From Promicromonospora sp. MEB111 (GTDB lineage: Bacteria > Actinomycetota > Actinomycetes > Actinomycetales > Cellulomonadaceae), in NCBI RefSeq assembly GCF_030209445.1, contig NZ_JARVSD010000016.1, positions 124,001 through 188,000 of the forward strand: DNA of 64,000 bases. The letters are read 5' to 3'. The notes below the pieces were generated by a model. That model was not told where the DNA came from, searched no databases, and saw nothing but the letters and a program-made list of their open reading frames with translations. Shown here piece after piece: positions 8,312 through 15,929 of the stretch. Each line of letters starts with the position of its first letter. Within the stretch, counting starts at the first letter, position 1. Position numbers and translations under genes: made by a program.

Positions 8312-8377
8312 CGGCGGCCCGGCACAGCCCGGGTCAGCGGCGGCCCGGCACAGCCCGGGTCAGCGGCGGCCCGGGTC
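8312..8377 (+). repeat. 26-bp tandem repeat at the hydrolase 3' end
   Basis: Two exact 26-bp units (8312-8337 and 8338-8363, starting CGGCGGCCCGGCACAGCCCG) and part of a third. The hydrolase stop codon (8360-8362, minus strand) lies in the second unit and an identical stop in the first, so the duplication copied the end of the gene. Confidence 0.9.
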
Positions 8378-9268
8378 GGCGGCACCGGCGTGCGCCAGGA
8401 GGAACTCCTCGACCAGAGCCGCCACGCGGTCGGGCTGGTCCAGCGTGGAGAGGTGGCCCGCGCCGGGCAGCACCGCCGACCGTGCTCCGGGCGCCGCGGC
8501 GACCGCGGCGTCGAGCTCGGGCTGGAGCACCAGCGGGTCCTCCGAGCCGCGCACCCACAGCGTCGGCACCGACAGCCGGTGCAGGGCCGGGAGAAAGTCG
8601 GTGCGCATCGCGAACGGCCCGAACGACAGGGACTGCCAGTCGTCGAGAGCCGGCTCGCGGTGCCGGGCCTTCTGCTCGGCCTCCCGCTGCGCGAGCTCGA
8701 CCGCACGCTCGAAGCCCGGGGTGTCCGCACCGTGCTGCAGGTTGTCGGCGAGCGAGCGGCGCACCGCGCGCGGGCTCCGCGCCAGCCACGCCGTCGTCGC
8801 GCGGAGCAGCCCGGGCGTGCGCGTGGACAGCCAGGTGACGAGCTGCGCCGGACGCCGCGCGCCGAGCCCGCCCGGCGCCAGCAGGACCGCGGCGCTGACG
8901 CGGTCCGGGTGGTCGAGCGCCGTGCCGATCGACACGCCGCCGCCCATCGAGAGCCCGACGAGCGCCGCCCGCTCGATGCCGAGCTGGTCGAGGAGCCCGA
9001 TCACGACCCGCTGGAGCAGGGGCTGGTCCACGGGTCCCGACCAGGGGCGGCTGCCGCCGTGCCGCGGCAGGTCGATCGCCAGGACCCGAAAGCGCTCCGC
9101 GAGCGCGGGCGCCACGTGCATCCAGTCCAGCTCTGCCGTGTCCAGCATCGCGCCGTGCAGCAGCAGGACCGGCGGCGCGTCGCTTCGGCCGCTCGTGCAG
9201 AGGCGGACCGGTCCGCCCGCGACGGTCAGGTCGCGGACGTCGTCGAAGGTGGTGGTCGTGGTCGTCAT
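8360..9268 (-). CDS. Alpha/beta-fold hydrolase
   Basis: A 302-aa alpha/beta hydrolase. It has the HG oxyanion motif (VLLLHGAMLD), a DLPRHGGS loop, the nucleophile elbow GLSMGG (Ser near residue 107), an acidic residue in WVRGSEDPLV and the histidine in PGAGHLSTLD, which completes a Ser-Asp-His triad. The family covers esterases, lactonases and C-C hydrolases; the substrate is unknown. The N-terminus is a poly-Thr run (MTTTTTTF). The start ATG 9268 overlaps the stop of the upstream TetR gene (ATGA), so the two form a translationally coupled operon that the TetR protein probably autoregulates. Confidence 0.9.
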   Translation of the reverse strand: MTTTTTTFDDVRDLTVAGGPVRLCTSGRSDAPPVLLLHGAMLDTAELDWMHVAPALAERFRVLAIDLPRHGGSRPWSGPVDQPLLQRVVIGLLDQLGIERAALVGLSMGGGVSIGTALDHPDRVSAAVLLAPGGLGARRPAQLVTWLSTRTPGLLRATTAWLARSPRAVRRSLADNLQHGADTPGFERAVELAQREAEQKARHREPALDDWQSLSFGPFAMRTDFLPALHRLSVPTLWVRGSEDPLVLQPELDAAVAAAPGARSAVLPGAGHLSTLDQPDRVAALVEEFLLAHAGAADPGRR

Positions 9269-9897
9269 GGCCGGGTCTCCTTCTGGTCAGGGCCTGCGTC
9301 GTCCGGGCCGACGTCGATGCCGTCGCGCACCAGCCCCGCGACCACCCCGAGCGCGGCCCGCAGCTGGTCCGGCGTCAGCGGCCCGACCAGCGCCGAGGCG
9401 GAGAGCAGCCCGATCGTCACGCTGGACAGGGCGAGCGAGACCGCCTCGGGGTCGACGCCGGGCCGCACGCGGCCGGCGGCCCGCAGCTCCTCGACGTGCG
9501 CCGTGATCCAGCGGAACCGGGCGCGGTACCGATCCGGGCCGACGGCGCGCACGTGCTCGCCGAGCACGGCACGGTCGTCCAGGAACGCCGCGGACATCAG
9601 CGGGTCGGCCAGCAGCGCCTCGACCCCGGCGCGGTAGAGCGCGCTCAGCGGGACCGGGCGCGGCAGGTGCGCCGTCAGCGTGTCCACCCGGTCGCCGAGC
9701 CGTGTGGTCGAGCGCAGCAGGACGGCGTCGAGCAGCTCGTGCTTGCCCGCGAACTCGCGGTAGACGCCGCCCTTGCTCACCCCCGCGGCGTCCGCCACGG
9801 ACTGCATCGACATCGCGTCGAAGCCGCGGTCGAGCACGAGCCGTTCGGCGACGTCGAGCAGCGTCTCCCGGCGGTCCGGGATGGTCGGTCTGGGCAT
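9265..9897 (-). CDS. TetR/AcrR-family regulator of the hydrolase operon
   Basis: A 210-aa TetR protein (PDRRETLLDVAERLVLDRGF, then VSKGGVYREFAGKHELLDAV gives the HTH). I chose ATG 9897 over the longer frame reaching 9936 because GGAGGTG lies 6 nt upstream of it and because the extra 13 codons would run through an inverted repeat that looks like the operator. The C-terminal domain is helical and family-typical. It is the first gene of an operon with the alpha/beta hydrolase. The target is probably its own promoter, and perhaps the oxidoreductase whose stop codon lies 72 bp upstream. Confidence 0.88.
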   Translation of the reverse strand: MPRPTIPDRRETLLDVAERLVLDRGFDAMSMQSVADAAGVSKGGVYREFAGKHELLDAVLLRSTTRLGDRVDTLTAHLPRPVPLSALYRAGVEALLADPLMSAAFLDDRAVLGEHVRAVGPDRYRARFRWITAHVEELRAAGRVRPGVDPEAVSLALSSVTIGLLSASALVGPLTPDQLRAALGVVAGLVRDGIDVGPDDAGPDQKETRP

Positions 9898-9906
9898 GCG
9901 CACCTC

Positions 9907-9940
9907 CGTAGTGACCCAAACTACCGCACTGGTCACTACG
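9907..9940. promoter_or_regulatory. Putative TetR operator, 10-nt arms
   Basis: CGTAGTGACC at 9907-9916 is exactly complementary to GGTCACTACG at 9931-9940, with a 14-bp spacer. It lies 10 bp upstream of the start codon of the TetR gene ending at 9897, where a self-repressing regulator would bind. Confidence 0.75.
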
Positions 9941-9969
9941 AGCGCCGACGAGCGAACCGCCCCGGCGCG

Positions 9970-10866
9970 TCAGGGCACGAGCACGACCTTGCCGCCGGAG
10001 TGCCCGCCGTCGACCAGGCCCTGCCCCCGCGCCGCCTCGGCGAGCGGCAGCACGTGCGCGACCGGCACCGACACCTCGCCGTGCAGCACGAGGCCGACCA
10101 GGTCGGCGAGCTCGGTGGCCGAGGGCTGGGACCGCTCGTCGAACTCCACGCCCAGGTCGTGCGCCGCCGGGTCGGTGAGGGTCAGCACGCGGTCGGTGCC
10201 GCCCCGCAGCTCGATGCTGTCCGGCAGCACACCCGCTCCGGAGGTGTCGAGCACGGCGTCGACGACGGGCGTCAGCGCGCGGACACGCTCGACGAGCCCG
10301 GCGCCGTACGTCGTGGGAGTCGCCCCGTACGCCGCGACCCGCCCCTGGTTGGCGGGCGACGCCGTGCCGATCACGCGCACGCCCGCCGCGACGGCCAGCT
10401 GGGTCACCAGCCCGCCGATGCCGCCGCTGGCCCCGTGCACCAGCAGGGTCTCCCCCGGCCGCGGACCGAGGACGCGCAGTGCCCTCCGGGCGGCCTCGCC
10501 CACCACGGGGAGCGCGGCCGCCTGGGTCACGGCGAGCCCGTCGGGCACCGGGGCCCACCTCTTCAGGAGCGCGAGCTCCGCGGCGCCGCGGCTGGTCCAC
10601 CCGGTGACCCGGTCGCCCGGGGCGACCCCGGCGACGTCCGCCCCCACCTGGTCGACGACGCCCGCCACCTCCAGCCCCGGCACCGCCGGGAGGCGGGTGC
10701 GGAACGCGGACTCCATGACCCCCGAACGGACCTTGCCGTCGAAGGCGTTGAGGCCTACCGCCTCGACCCGGACCCGGACCTGCCCCGGTCCGGCCTCCGG
10801 CTCCGGGACCTCACCGAGGTGCAGCACCTCGGGCCCGCCGAACTCGTCGTACACCACTGCGCGCAT
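9970..10866 (-). CDS. Zinc-independent quinone-oxidoreductase-like MDR protein
   Basis: A 298-aa medium-chain reductase. The N-terminal GroES-like domain (MRAVVYDEFGGPEVL, GLEVAGVV..VG, GDRVTGW) is followed by a Rossmann domain with LVHGASGGIGGLVTQLA, the AxxGxxG signature of NADPH:quinone reductase-like enzymes. No structural or catalytic zinc ligands are seen. The expected activity is NADPH-dependent reduction of quinones or alpha,beta-unsaturated carbonyls. GGGAGAGGA upstream of ATG 10866 is a good ribosome-binding site. Lying on the same strand upstream of the TetR/hydrolase operon, it may belong to the same detoxification cluster. Confidence 0.9.
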   Translation of the reverse strand: MRAVVYDEFGGPEVLHLGEVPEPEAGPGQVRVRVEAVGLNAFDGKVRSGVMESAFRTRLPAVPGLEVAGVVDQVGADVAGVAPGDRVTGWTSRGAAELALLKRWAPVPDGLAVTQAAALPVVGEAARRALRVLGPRPGETLLVHGASGGIGGLVTQLAVAAGVRVIGTASPANQGRVAAYGATPTTYGAGLVERVRALTPVVDAVLDTSGAGVLPDSIELRGGTDRVLTLTDPAAHDLGVEFDERSQPSATELADLVGLVLHGEVSVPVAHVLPLAEAARGQGLVDGGHSGGKVVLVP

Positions 10867-10919
10867 CGTGCGTCCTCTCCCTCAAGCACAGTCTGCCCGC
10901 CGCGCACGACACCGCAGTC

Positions 10920-10966
10920 CAGGACCCCGCAAGTTCAGGACCCCGGAAGTTCAGGACTCCGCGGTT
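10920..10966 (+). repeat. 16-bp tandem repeat, about three copies
   Basis: CAGGACCCCGCAAGTT at 10920, CAGGACCCCGGAAGTT at 10936, and the shorter, diverged CAGGACTCCGCGGTT at 10952. The array reaches the stop codon of the YibE/F gene on the minus strand. Confidence 0.85.
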
Positions 10967-12192
10967 CAGGCCTCCGACGCCCGGGCCTGCGCGGCCCACG
11001 CCTCCGACACGGGCGCCATCAGCTCCGGGTCCGACGACGGCTCGAGGCCGGCGTCGCCCACGAGGTCCGTCGTCGGCCCCGGGACGGTGAGGGTGGCGAT
11101 CGCGGTGGTCACGGGGATGGCGAGCACGAGGCCGATCGAGCCGACGAGGGTCCGCACCACCTCCTCGGCGATCTCGCCCGAGGTCAGGGCCGTGAGCGGC
11201 GACTGGTCCACGAGCCAGACGATCATGAGCAGCGGCAGTGCGGCGCCCACGTAGGCGAAGGCGATCGTGTAGACGGTCGAGGCGATGTGGTCGCGGCCGA
11301 TCCGCATGGCGCTCGTGAACAGCTCGGCCCGGGTCGCCGCCGGCGCGACGGCGCGCAGCTCCCACACCGCGGAGGCCTGCGTGATGGTCACGTCGTTCAG
11401 CACGCCCAGGCCGGCCAGGACGATGCCGCACAGCGCGATACCGCGCAGGTCCGCGGCGGGCGCGCTGGACGGCAGGAAGGCCGAGGCCTCGTCGGTGCCG
11501 CCGGTGATCTGCGCGGCGCCCGACGCCCAGGCGGCGATCCCCGCCGTCAGCGCGAGGCCCACCAGCGTGCCCAGCAGCGCCGTCGAGGTGCGTGCCGACA
11601 ACCCGTGCGCCAGGTACAGCGTGACGAACATGATCAGCGACGACGTCACCAGCGCCACGCCGAACGCGTCCTGCCCCGCGAGCAGGGCCGGCATCGTGAA
11701 CCCGAGGAGCACCACGAACGCGATCCCTAGCCCGGCCATCGCCGCCAGGCCGCGCCAGCGCGCCACGAGCAGCACCACCAGCGCGTAGACGACGGCGAGC
11801 AGCGCGATCGGCAGCTCGCGCTGGAAGTCCATGAACACGAGCGGGTCGACGCCGGGCTGCGCGACCTGGGAGATGTCCACCGCGGTGATCCGGTCGCCCT
11901 CGGTGAGCGGGACCGACGGGCCGGGCGACTGCATCCGCGAGGTGCCGCCGTCGGCGAGCTCGACCGGGATGCTCCCGGTGGCCGGGTCCGCGGGTCCCGC
12001 GATCGTGACGTCCACGAAGGACGTGCCCTCGGCCCGGTTCGGCACCCGGTCGGGCACGTCGCCGGCGCTCGGCCACAGGAGCCACAACCCGGCCAGCGTC
12101 GCGAGCAGCGCCGAGACCAGGATCATGACCAGGAAGAACGTGGTCCTCGGCGCGGCAGGGCCCGCCGAGCCGTGCGAGGGAGCGTGCGCCAT
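10966..12192 (-). CDS. YibE/F-like multi-pass membrane protein
   Basis: A 408-aa membrane protein. After one N-terminal membrane segment (FFLVMILVSALLATLAGLWL) comes an extracytoplasmic domain (residues about 45-150) with a small beta-barrel-like stretch (EGTSFVDVTIAGPAD, GDRITAVDISQ), then about seven hydrophobic helices. The motif GVLNDVTITQASAVWELRA and the final IPVTTAIATLTV are typical of the YibE/F family, whose function is poorly known. I prefer ATG 12192, with AGGA upstream, to the GTG at 12210, which has no ribosome-binding site. It appears to be a single-gene unit. Confidence 0.82.
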   Translation of the reverse strand: MAHAPSHGSAGPAAPRTTFFLVMILVSALLATLAGLWLLWPSAGDVPDRVPNRAEGTSFVDVTIAGPADPATGSIPVELADGGTSRMQSPGPSVPLTEGDRITAVDISQVAQPGVDPLVFMDFQRELPIALLAVVYALVVLLVARWRGLAAMAGLGIAFVVLLGFTMPALLAGQDAFGVALVTSSLIMFVTLYLAHGLSARTSTALLGTLVGLALTAGIAAWASGAAQITGGTDEASAFLPSSAPAADLRGIALCGIVLAGLGVLNDVTITQASAVWELRAVAPAATRAELFTSAMRIGRDHIASTVYTIAFAYVGAALPLLMIVWLVDQSPLTALTSGEIAEEVVRTLVGSIGLVLAIPVTTAIATLTVPGPTTDLVGDAGLEPSSDPELMAPVSEAWAAQARASEA

Positions 12193-12295
12193 GCCGACAT
12201 CCTGGCTCACGAGCGCGCCGCGGGCGCGGCGAGCCGGAGCACGGTCCGAGATCGGCAGTTTGCACCGTCCGATCGGTGCGTGGCACCTCGGCCGG

Positions 12296-12709
12296 TCAGT
12301 CGAGAAAGCTCACCTCGACCAGCCGGCACCGCCGCACCCAGTCCTCCAGGTCCACCGGCTGGGCCAGGTGGCCCGGGTTGGCCGGCTGGTTGAGGTCGGC
12401 GACGATCTCGGTGAGCACCGCGCGCCGCTCCGCCTCCTCGGTGACGGGCCGGGCGGTCGCCCGCAGGTCCGCGCGCACGCCGTGCTTGAGGTGGAAGGTG
12501 AGGGCGGGCTCGGCCACCAGGTTCACGTACCAGCTCGGCCGGTCGACCGTGCCGCTGCACAGGTACGTGCGGCCGGCCACGTGGTAGAAGAAGATCTCGA
12601 TCCGCCGGGGCAGGCCGGTGCGCCGCCCCGTCGTCGTGACGTCGACGATCCGCTGCCGGGTCGTCGCGGCCGGCGTGATCTCGACCGCCCGGCGCACCGC
12701 CGCGTCCAT
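12296..12709 (-). CDS. Deazaflavin-dependent nitroreductase-family (Ddn-like) protein
   Basis: A 137-aa split-barrel protein. VDVTTTGRRTGLPRRIEIFF followed by GRTYLCSG and RPSWYVNLVAEPALTFHLKH matches the Ddn/nitroreductase fold in which F420H2 or a flavin is bound. Actinobacterial members reduce nitroaromatics or quinones or bind other cofactors; the substrate here is unknown. Its ATG shares a base with the stop codon of the upstream SDR gene (TGATG), so the two are co-translated and presumably act together, under the TetR regulator transcribed divergently at 13636. Confidence 0.82.
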   Translation of the reverse strand: MDAAVRRAVEITPAATTRQRIVDVTTTGRRTGLPRRIEIFFYHVAGRTYLCSGTVDRPSWYVNLVAEPALTFHLKHGVRADLRATARPVTEEAERRAVLTEIVADLNQPANPGHLAQPVDLEDWVRRCRLVEVSFLD

Positions 12710-13521
12710 CAGGCTGCCTCACCCTCGTGCCGCGCGGCGACGTCCGGCACGTCGTGCTGCAGGGCCGGACCGAGCAGCAGCCCGCCGTCGACCACGAACT
12801 CCGAGCCGGTGGCGTAGGCGGCGTCGTCGGACGCCACGAACAGCGTCAGCCGGGTCACGTCCTCGGGCTGCCCGACGCGCGGGATCGCGAACGGCTCCGG
12901 CGTGTAGGCGGCCGCGATGGGCACGGCGCCGGGAGCCGCCGGCTCGGTGATGAACGACGTCGAGACCACGCCGGGGTGCACCGAGTTCACCCGGATGCCG
13001 TCGCGGCCGAGCTCCAGGGCCGCCGTCCGGGTCAGGCCGCGCAGCGCCCACTTGCTCGTCGCGTACGCAGCGAAGTACGGGCTGGCGGTGTTGGCCATGG
13101 TCGAGGCGATGTTCACGATCGAGCCGCCCCCGCCGCGCCGCATCGACGGCGTGACGGCGCGGATCCCGAGGAACTGCCCGGTCACGTTGACGTCGAGCAG
13201 GCGCTGCCAGTCGGCGAGCTCGGTGTGCTCCACCGTCGCGGCCGCCTGCGGCACGCCCGCGTTGTTCACCAGCACCGACACCGGCCCGAACCGGTCCTCG
13301 GCCGCCGCCACGGCGTCGGCCCACTGCCGCTCGTCGCGCACGTCCAGGGTGACCGCCAGGGCCCGCTCCCCCAGTTCGGCGGCCAGGCCGGCCCCGCGCC
13401 GCGGGTCCCGGTCCGCGATCACCACGTGGGCCCCCTCCGCGTGGAAGGCGCGCACGTGGCTCACGCCCATGCCCCCGCCCGCACCCGTGACCAGGACCGT
13501 CTTGTTCTCGAATCGCCGCAC
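12709..13521 (-). CDS. SDR-family oxidoreductase
   Basis: A 270-aa classical SDR with VTGAGGGMG (cofactor loop), DVRDERQW, NNAGVP, IASTMAN carrying the catalytic Ser region, YATSK (Tyr-x-x-x-Lys) and a C-terminal YATGSEFVVDGG that closes the typical fold. I chose GTG 13521, which has GAGAGGA 6 nt upstream, over an upstream ATG whose reading would run through an operator-like repeat. It is the first gene of a two-gene operon with the Ddn-like protein, divergent from a TetR gene. The hydroxy/keto substrate cannot be told from sequence. Confidence 0.9.
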   Translation of the reverse strand: MRRFENKTVLVTGAGGGMGVSHVRAFHAEGAHVVIADRDPRRGAGLAAELGERALAVTLDVRDERQWADAVAAAEDRFGPVSVLVNNAGVPQAAATVEHTELADWQRLLDVNVTGQFLGIRAVTPSMRRGGGGSIVNIASTMANTASPYFAAYATSKWALRGLTRTAALELGRDGIRVNSVHPGVVSTSFITEPAAPGAVPIAAAYTPEPFAIPRVGQPEDVTRLTLFVASDDAAYATGSEFVVDGGLLLGPALQHDVPDVAARHEGEAA

Positions 13522-13539
13522 GGCGTGTCCTCTCGTCGA

Positions 13540-13563
13540 GTTGCGAGTCACTCGACTCGCAAC
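13540..13563. promoter_or_regulatory. Operator-like inverted repeat, site 1
   Basis: GTTGCGAGTC-actc-GACTCGCAAC: 10-nt perfect arms with 4 bp between. The core GAGTC-N4-GACTC recurs at 13594-13607. It lies in the divergent SDR/TetR gap, 18 bp from the SDR start. Confidence 0.8.
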
Positions 13564-13592
13564 GATCGAGACGGTACGTCGGCCGGAGGTTA

Positions 13593-13608
13593 TGAGTCAA
13601 GTGACTCA
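13593..13608. promoter_or_regulatory. Operator-like inverted repeat, site 2
   Basis: TGAGTCA-ag-TGACTCA, a perfect 16-bp palindrome with the same GAGTC-N4-GACTC core as site 1, 49 bp away. It lies 27 bp upstream of the TetR ATG. Two copies of one core in a divergent promoter indicate one dimeric regulator acting on both genes. Confidence 0.8.
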
Positions 13609-13635
13609 CCTCGCAGGTTCCGGCATGATGGACGC

Positions 13636-14259
13636 ATGGCGACAGGGACGGGCGTGTACCACCAGCAGCTCGCGGAGCAGAAGCGGACGGCGATCGTCGA
13701 CGCCGCCACCCGCCTGTTCATGGCCCACGGCTACGCGGGCGCCTCGCTCGCCCGGGTGGCGCAGGACGCGGAGGTCTCCAAGGCCACGCTGTTCAAGCAG
13801 TTCCCCACCAAGGCGAGCCTGTTCGAGGCGGTCGTCACCCAGCAGTGGGCCGCGGCGGACGACGGCGGCACGACGCCCGGGCCCGGCGACCTCGCACGCG
13901 GTCTGCGCGTGCACGGACGCCGCTACGCCGCCCTCATGTCCCGCCCCGAGATGGTGGGCCTGTACCGGATGGTCATCGCCGAGATGCCGCGGTTCCCGCA
14001 GGTCGCCGACACCCAGTTCGAGACCGGGAAGATGCCGTTCTTCCGGGAGGTCCAGCACTACCTCCAGGCCGAGCACGACGCCGGGACGGCCCGCGTCGAC
14101 GACCCGGTCCTGGCCGCGACGAACTTTCTGGGCATGATCGGCAACTTCGTGTTCTGGCCCCGGCTCATGGTGGTCGGCTGGGACCCGACGCCGGCCGCGG
14201 TGGAGCACGCCGTGGAGGAGGCGGTGGCGACCACCGTCGCCCGCTACGGCACCGCGTAG
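13636..14259 (+). CDS. TetR/AcrR-family regulator
   Basis: A 207-aa TetR protein: EQKRTAIVDAATRLFMAHGY and VAQDAEVSKATLFKQFPTKASLF form the HTH domain (residues about 14-60). The C-terminal domain (SRPEMVGLYRMVIAEMPRFPQ, then ATNFLGMIGNFVFWPRLM) resembles the TetR_C family seen in AefR-like regulators. It diverges from the SDR/Ddn-like operon with two GAGTC-N4-GACTC sites between, making it the likely repressor of both. Confidence 0.9.
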   Translation: MATGTGVYHQQLAEQKRTAIVDAATRLFMAHGYAGASLARVAQDAEVSKATLFKQFPTKASLFEAVVTQQWAAADDGGTTPGPGDLARGLRVHGRRYAALMSRPEMVGLYRMVIAEMPRFPQVADTQFETGKMPFFREVQHYLQAEHDAGTARVDDPVLAATNFLGMIGNFVFWPRLMVVGWDPTPAAVEHAVEEAVATTVARYGTA

Positions 14260-14287
14260 CCCCTGGGGCCGGGCGGGCCGTCGGCGG

Positions 14288-15124
14288 TCAGGCCGTCGAC
14301 AGCAGGAGCGCGTCGCGCAGGGCGGACGCCGCGCCGTCCTGCTCCAGGGTGCCCGTGACACGGTGGGCGGCCGCGCGAACGGTGGCGGGTGCGTGCCCCA
14401 TGGCGATCGACACGGCCGCCCAGGCGAACATCTCCAGGTCGTTCTCCCCGTCGCCCACGGCCACGGTCCGCGACGACGCGACGCCGAGCCCGACGCGGAT
14501 GCTCTCCAGCGCGACCGCGGTGCTGACACCGGGGGCGGTGACGTCCACCCAGTCCACGCGGGCGGGGATCGCGGTGACGCCGGCCGCACGCAGCGCCGGG
14601 GCGAGGCGCTGGGCCCACTGCCCGTAGACGACCAGGCGTGGCGTCGGCCGCGCCCAGATGTCCTCGACCTGGCGCAGCACCTCCTGGTGCCCGTGGAGCT
14701 GCCGCTCGGGGAACCGCCTGGTGACGCGGTAGCCGGTGCCGACCACCTCGGCGGCGAGCCGCAGGTCCGGCCGGATGCGCGTGACCAGCCGGACCACGGG
14801 CTCGGCCGCCACGGTCCGCACCTCGACCACCGAGTAGCCGTCCGGGTCCAGGCGCGCGGTCACGGCCCCGTTCGCCGCGACCACCCAGCCGTCGCGGACG
14901 CCGAGCTGCCGCACCACCTGCACCGCGCCCGACAGCGACCGGCCGGTGGCGATCACCAGGTGGTGCCCGGCGGCACGCACGGCCGCGAGCGCCTCGACGA
15001 CGGCGGGGGTGGCCCGGCGGCCGGTGCGGACAAGGGTCCCGTCGACGTCGCAGGCGACGAGGGCGGGCGTGGACGTGGGTACGTCGAGCGGTGCTGCGGT
15101 GGCCCCGGAGGCGGTCGCGGTCAC
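14288..15124 (-). CDS. HAD-superfamily (Cof-type) phosphatase
   Basis: A 278-aa Cof-type HAD hydrolase. Motif I DVDGTLV supplies the nucleophile Asp and the acid/base Asp, motif II is in VIATGRS, and the C-terminal VAVGDGENDLEMF gives the Asp pair of motif IV; the C2 cap lies between. Relatives dephosphorylate sugar phosphates, flavin intermediates or pyridoxal phosphate, with broad specificity. GTG 15124 was chosen because AGGGG lies 6 nt upstream; the longer frame reaching 15250 has no ribosome-binding site. It converges on the TetR gene with a 28-bp gap and no obvious terminator. Confidence 0.9.
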   Translation of the reverse strand: MTATASGATAAPLDVPTSTPALVACDVDGTLVRTGRRATPAVVEALAAVRAAGHHLVIATGRSLSGAVQVVRQLGVRDGWVVAANGAVTARLDPDGYSVVEVRTVAAEPVVRLVTRIRPDLRLAAEVVGTGYRVTRRFPERQLHGHQEVLRQVEDIWARPTPRLVVYGQWAQRLAPALRAAGVTAIPARVDWVDVTAPGVSTAVALESIRVGLGVASSRTVAVGDGENDLEMFAWAAVSIAMGHAPATVRAAAHRVTGTLEQDGAASALRDALLLSTA

Positions 15125-15164
15125 GATATTCCCCTGGTGATAGGTGGCGGGCCCATCATCCCTC

Positions 15165-15170
15165 ATACTA
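15165..15170 (-). promoter_or_regulatory. Candidate -10 (TAGTAT) for the HAD gene
   Basis: TAGTAT on the minus strand lies in a locally AT-richer stretch about 40 nt upstream of GTG 15124. No convincing -35 is visible. Confidence 0.4.
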
Positions 15171-15281
15171 GGACATTTTGGAACTCGCGTTTCCGCCGCG
15201 AGATCGACGTCGTCCCAGGTCAGAGGCCTGCGGCGGCCGAAACGATACACGCCGGCGCGGGTGAATGACGCACCCGTCCGG

Positions 15282-15920
15282 TCAGCGCTCGCGGACGGCG
15301 ATGCCCGGGTAGTCCAGCACCAGCCCGGAGGCGTCGTAGGTGAGCTCGCAGGCGAAGCCGAAGGTGGCCGAGGTGTACTCGAAGCGCAGCAGGTCCGCGG
15401 TCTGGTCCGACTCCGACCGGTCCAGGAGCCGGTACTCCTGCTCGATCCGCCGCACGGAGAGGTCCCCGGCCTGGACGAACGCCGCGGGCACGGCGCGCAC
15501 CGCGCCGGCCAGCAGGTCCAGCCGGTGGACCGGCAGCGTGTTCGTCACGGCCGACGACTCGAGGTCCACGTCGGTGCAGCCGTCCAGCCGGCGGTCCGGC
15601 GTCCCGTCGACCAGCCAGCGCGCGGCGTCGGCATCGGCGTGGGAACCCTCGGCGCCAAGGCCGCCCTCGTCGACCCGTTCGAGGACCGTCCGCCGGGTCC
15701 CCGCGGCCGTCGTCGCCTCGATCTCGGCCCGGCGGGTGCGCCAGTGCCGGTCGACCTCGATCCGGTACCCGACGGACCAGGCCTCCGGGCCCTCGACGGC
15801 GGTGGTGTGCCCGCGCAGCACGTGACCGTCCGCCGTCGGGCCGGCGAACAGGACCTCGAAGCCGGCCCGGACCCCGCTGTGGGTCCAGGCCGACACCGGG
15901 GGCACCGGTCGCAGCCGCAT
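15282..15920 (-). CDS. Putative glycolipid-binding-family protein
   Basis: A 212-aa protein matching what I recall of the putative glycolipid-binding family (formerly DUF1089): an early G.rAGFEVLF segment, YRIEVDRHWRTRRAEI, then RRLDGCTDVDLESSAVTNTL with LPVHRLDL, and a C-terminal LTYDASGLVLDYPGIAVR. The family fold is a beta-barrel related to lipoprotein-localisation factors; the ligand in actinomycetes is unknown. There is no signal peptide. It follows the SDR gene with a 9-bp gap on the same strand, so the two are probably co-transcribed. Confidence 0.8.
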   Translation of the reverse strand: MRLRPVPPVSAWTHSGVRAGFEVLFAGPTADGHVLRGHTTAVEGPEAWSVGYRIEVDRHWRTRRAEIEATTAAGTRRTVLERVDEGGLGAEGSHADADAARWLVDGTPDRRLDGCTDVDLESSAVTNTLPVHRLDLLAGAVRAVPAAFVQAGDLSVRRIEQEYRLLDRSESDQTADLLRFEYTSATFGFACELTYDASGLVLDYPGIAVRER

Positions 15921-15929
15921 GGTCCGACC

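Noticed and set aside
12229-12295. Possible further palindrome (GCACCG/CGGTGC) between the YibE/F and Ddn-like genes
   Set aside because: Only a 6-bp stem with mismatched flanks; not comparable with the long palindromes.
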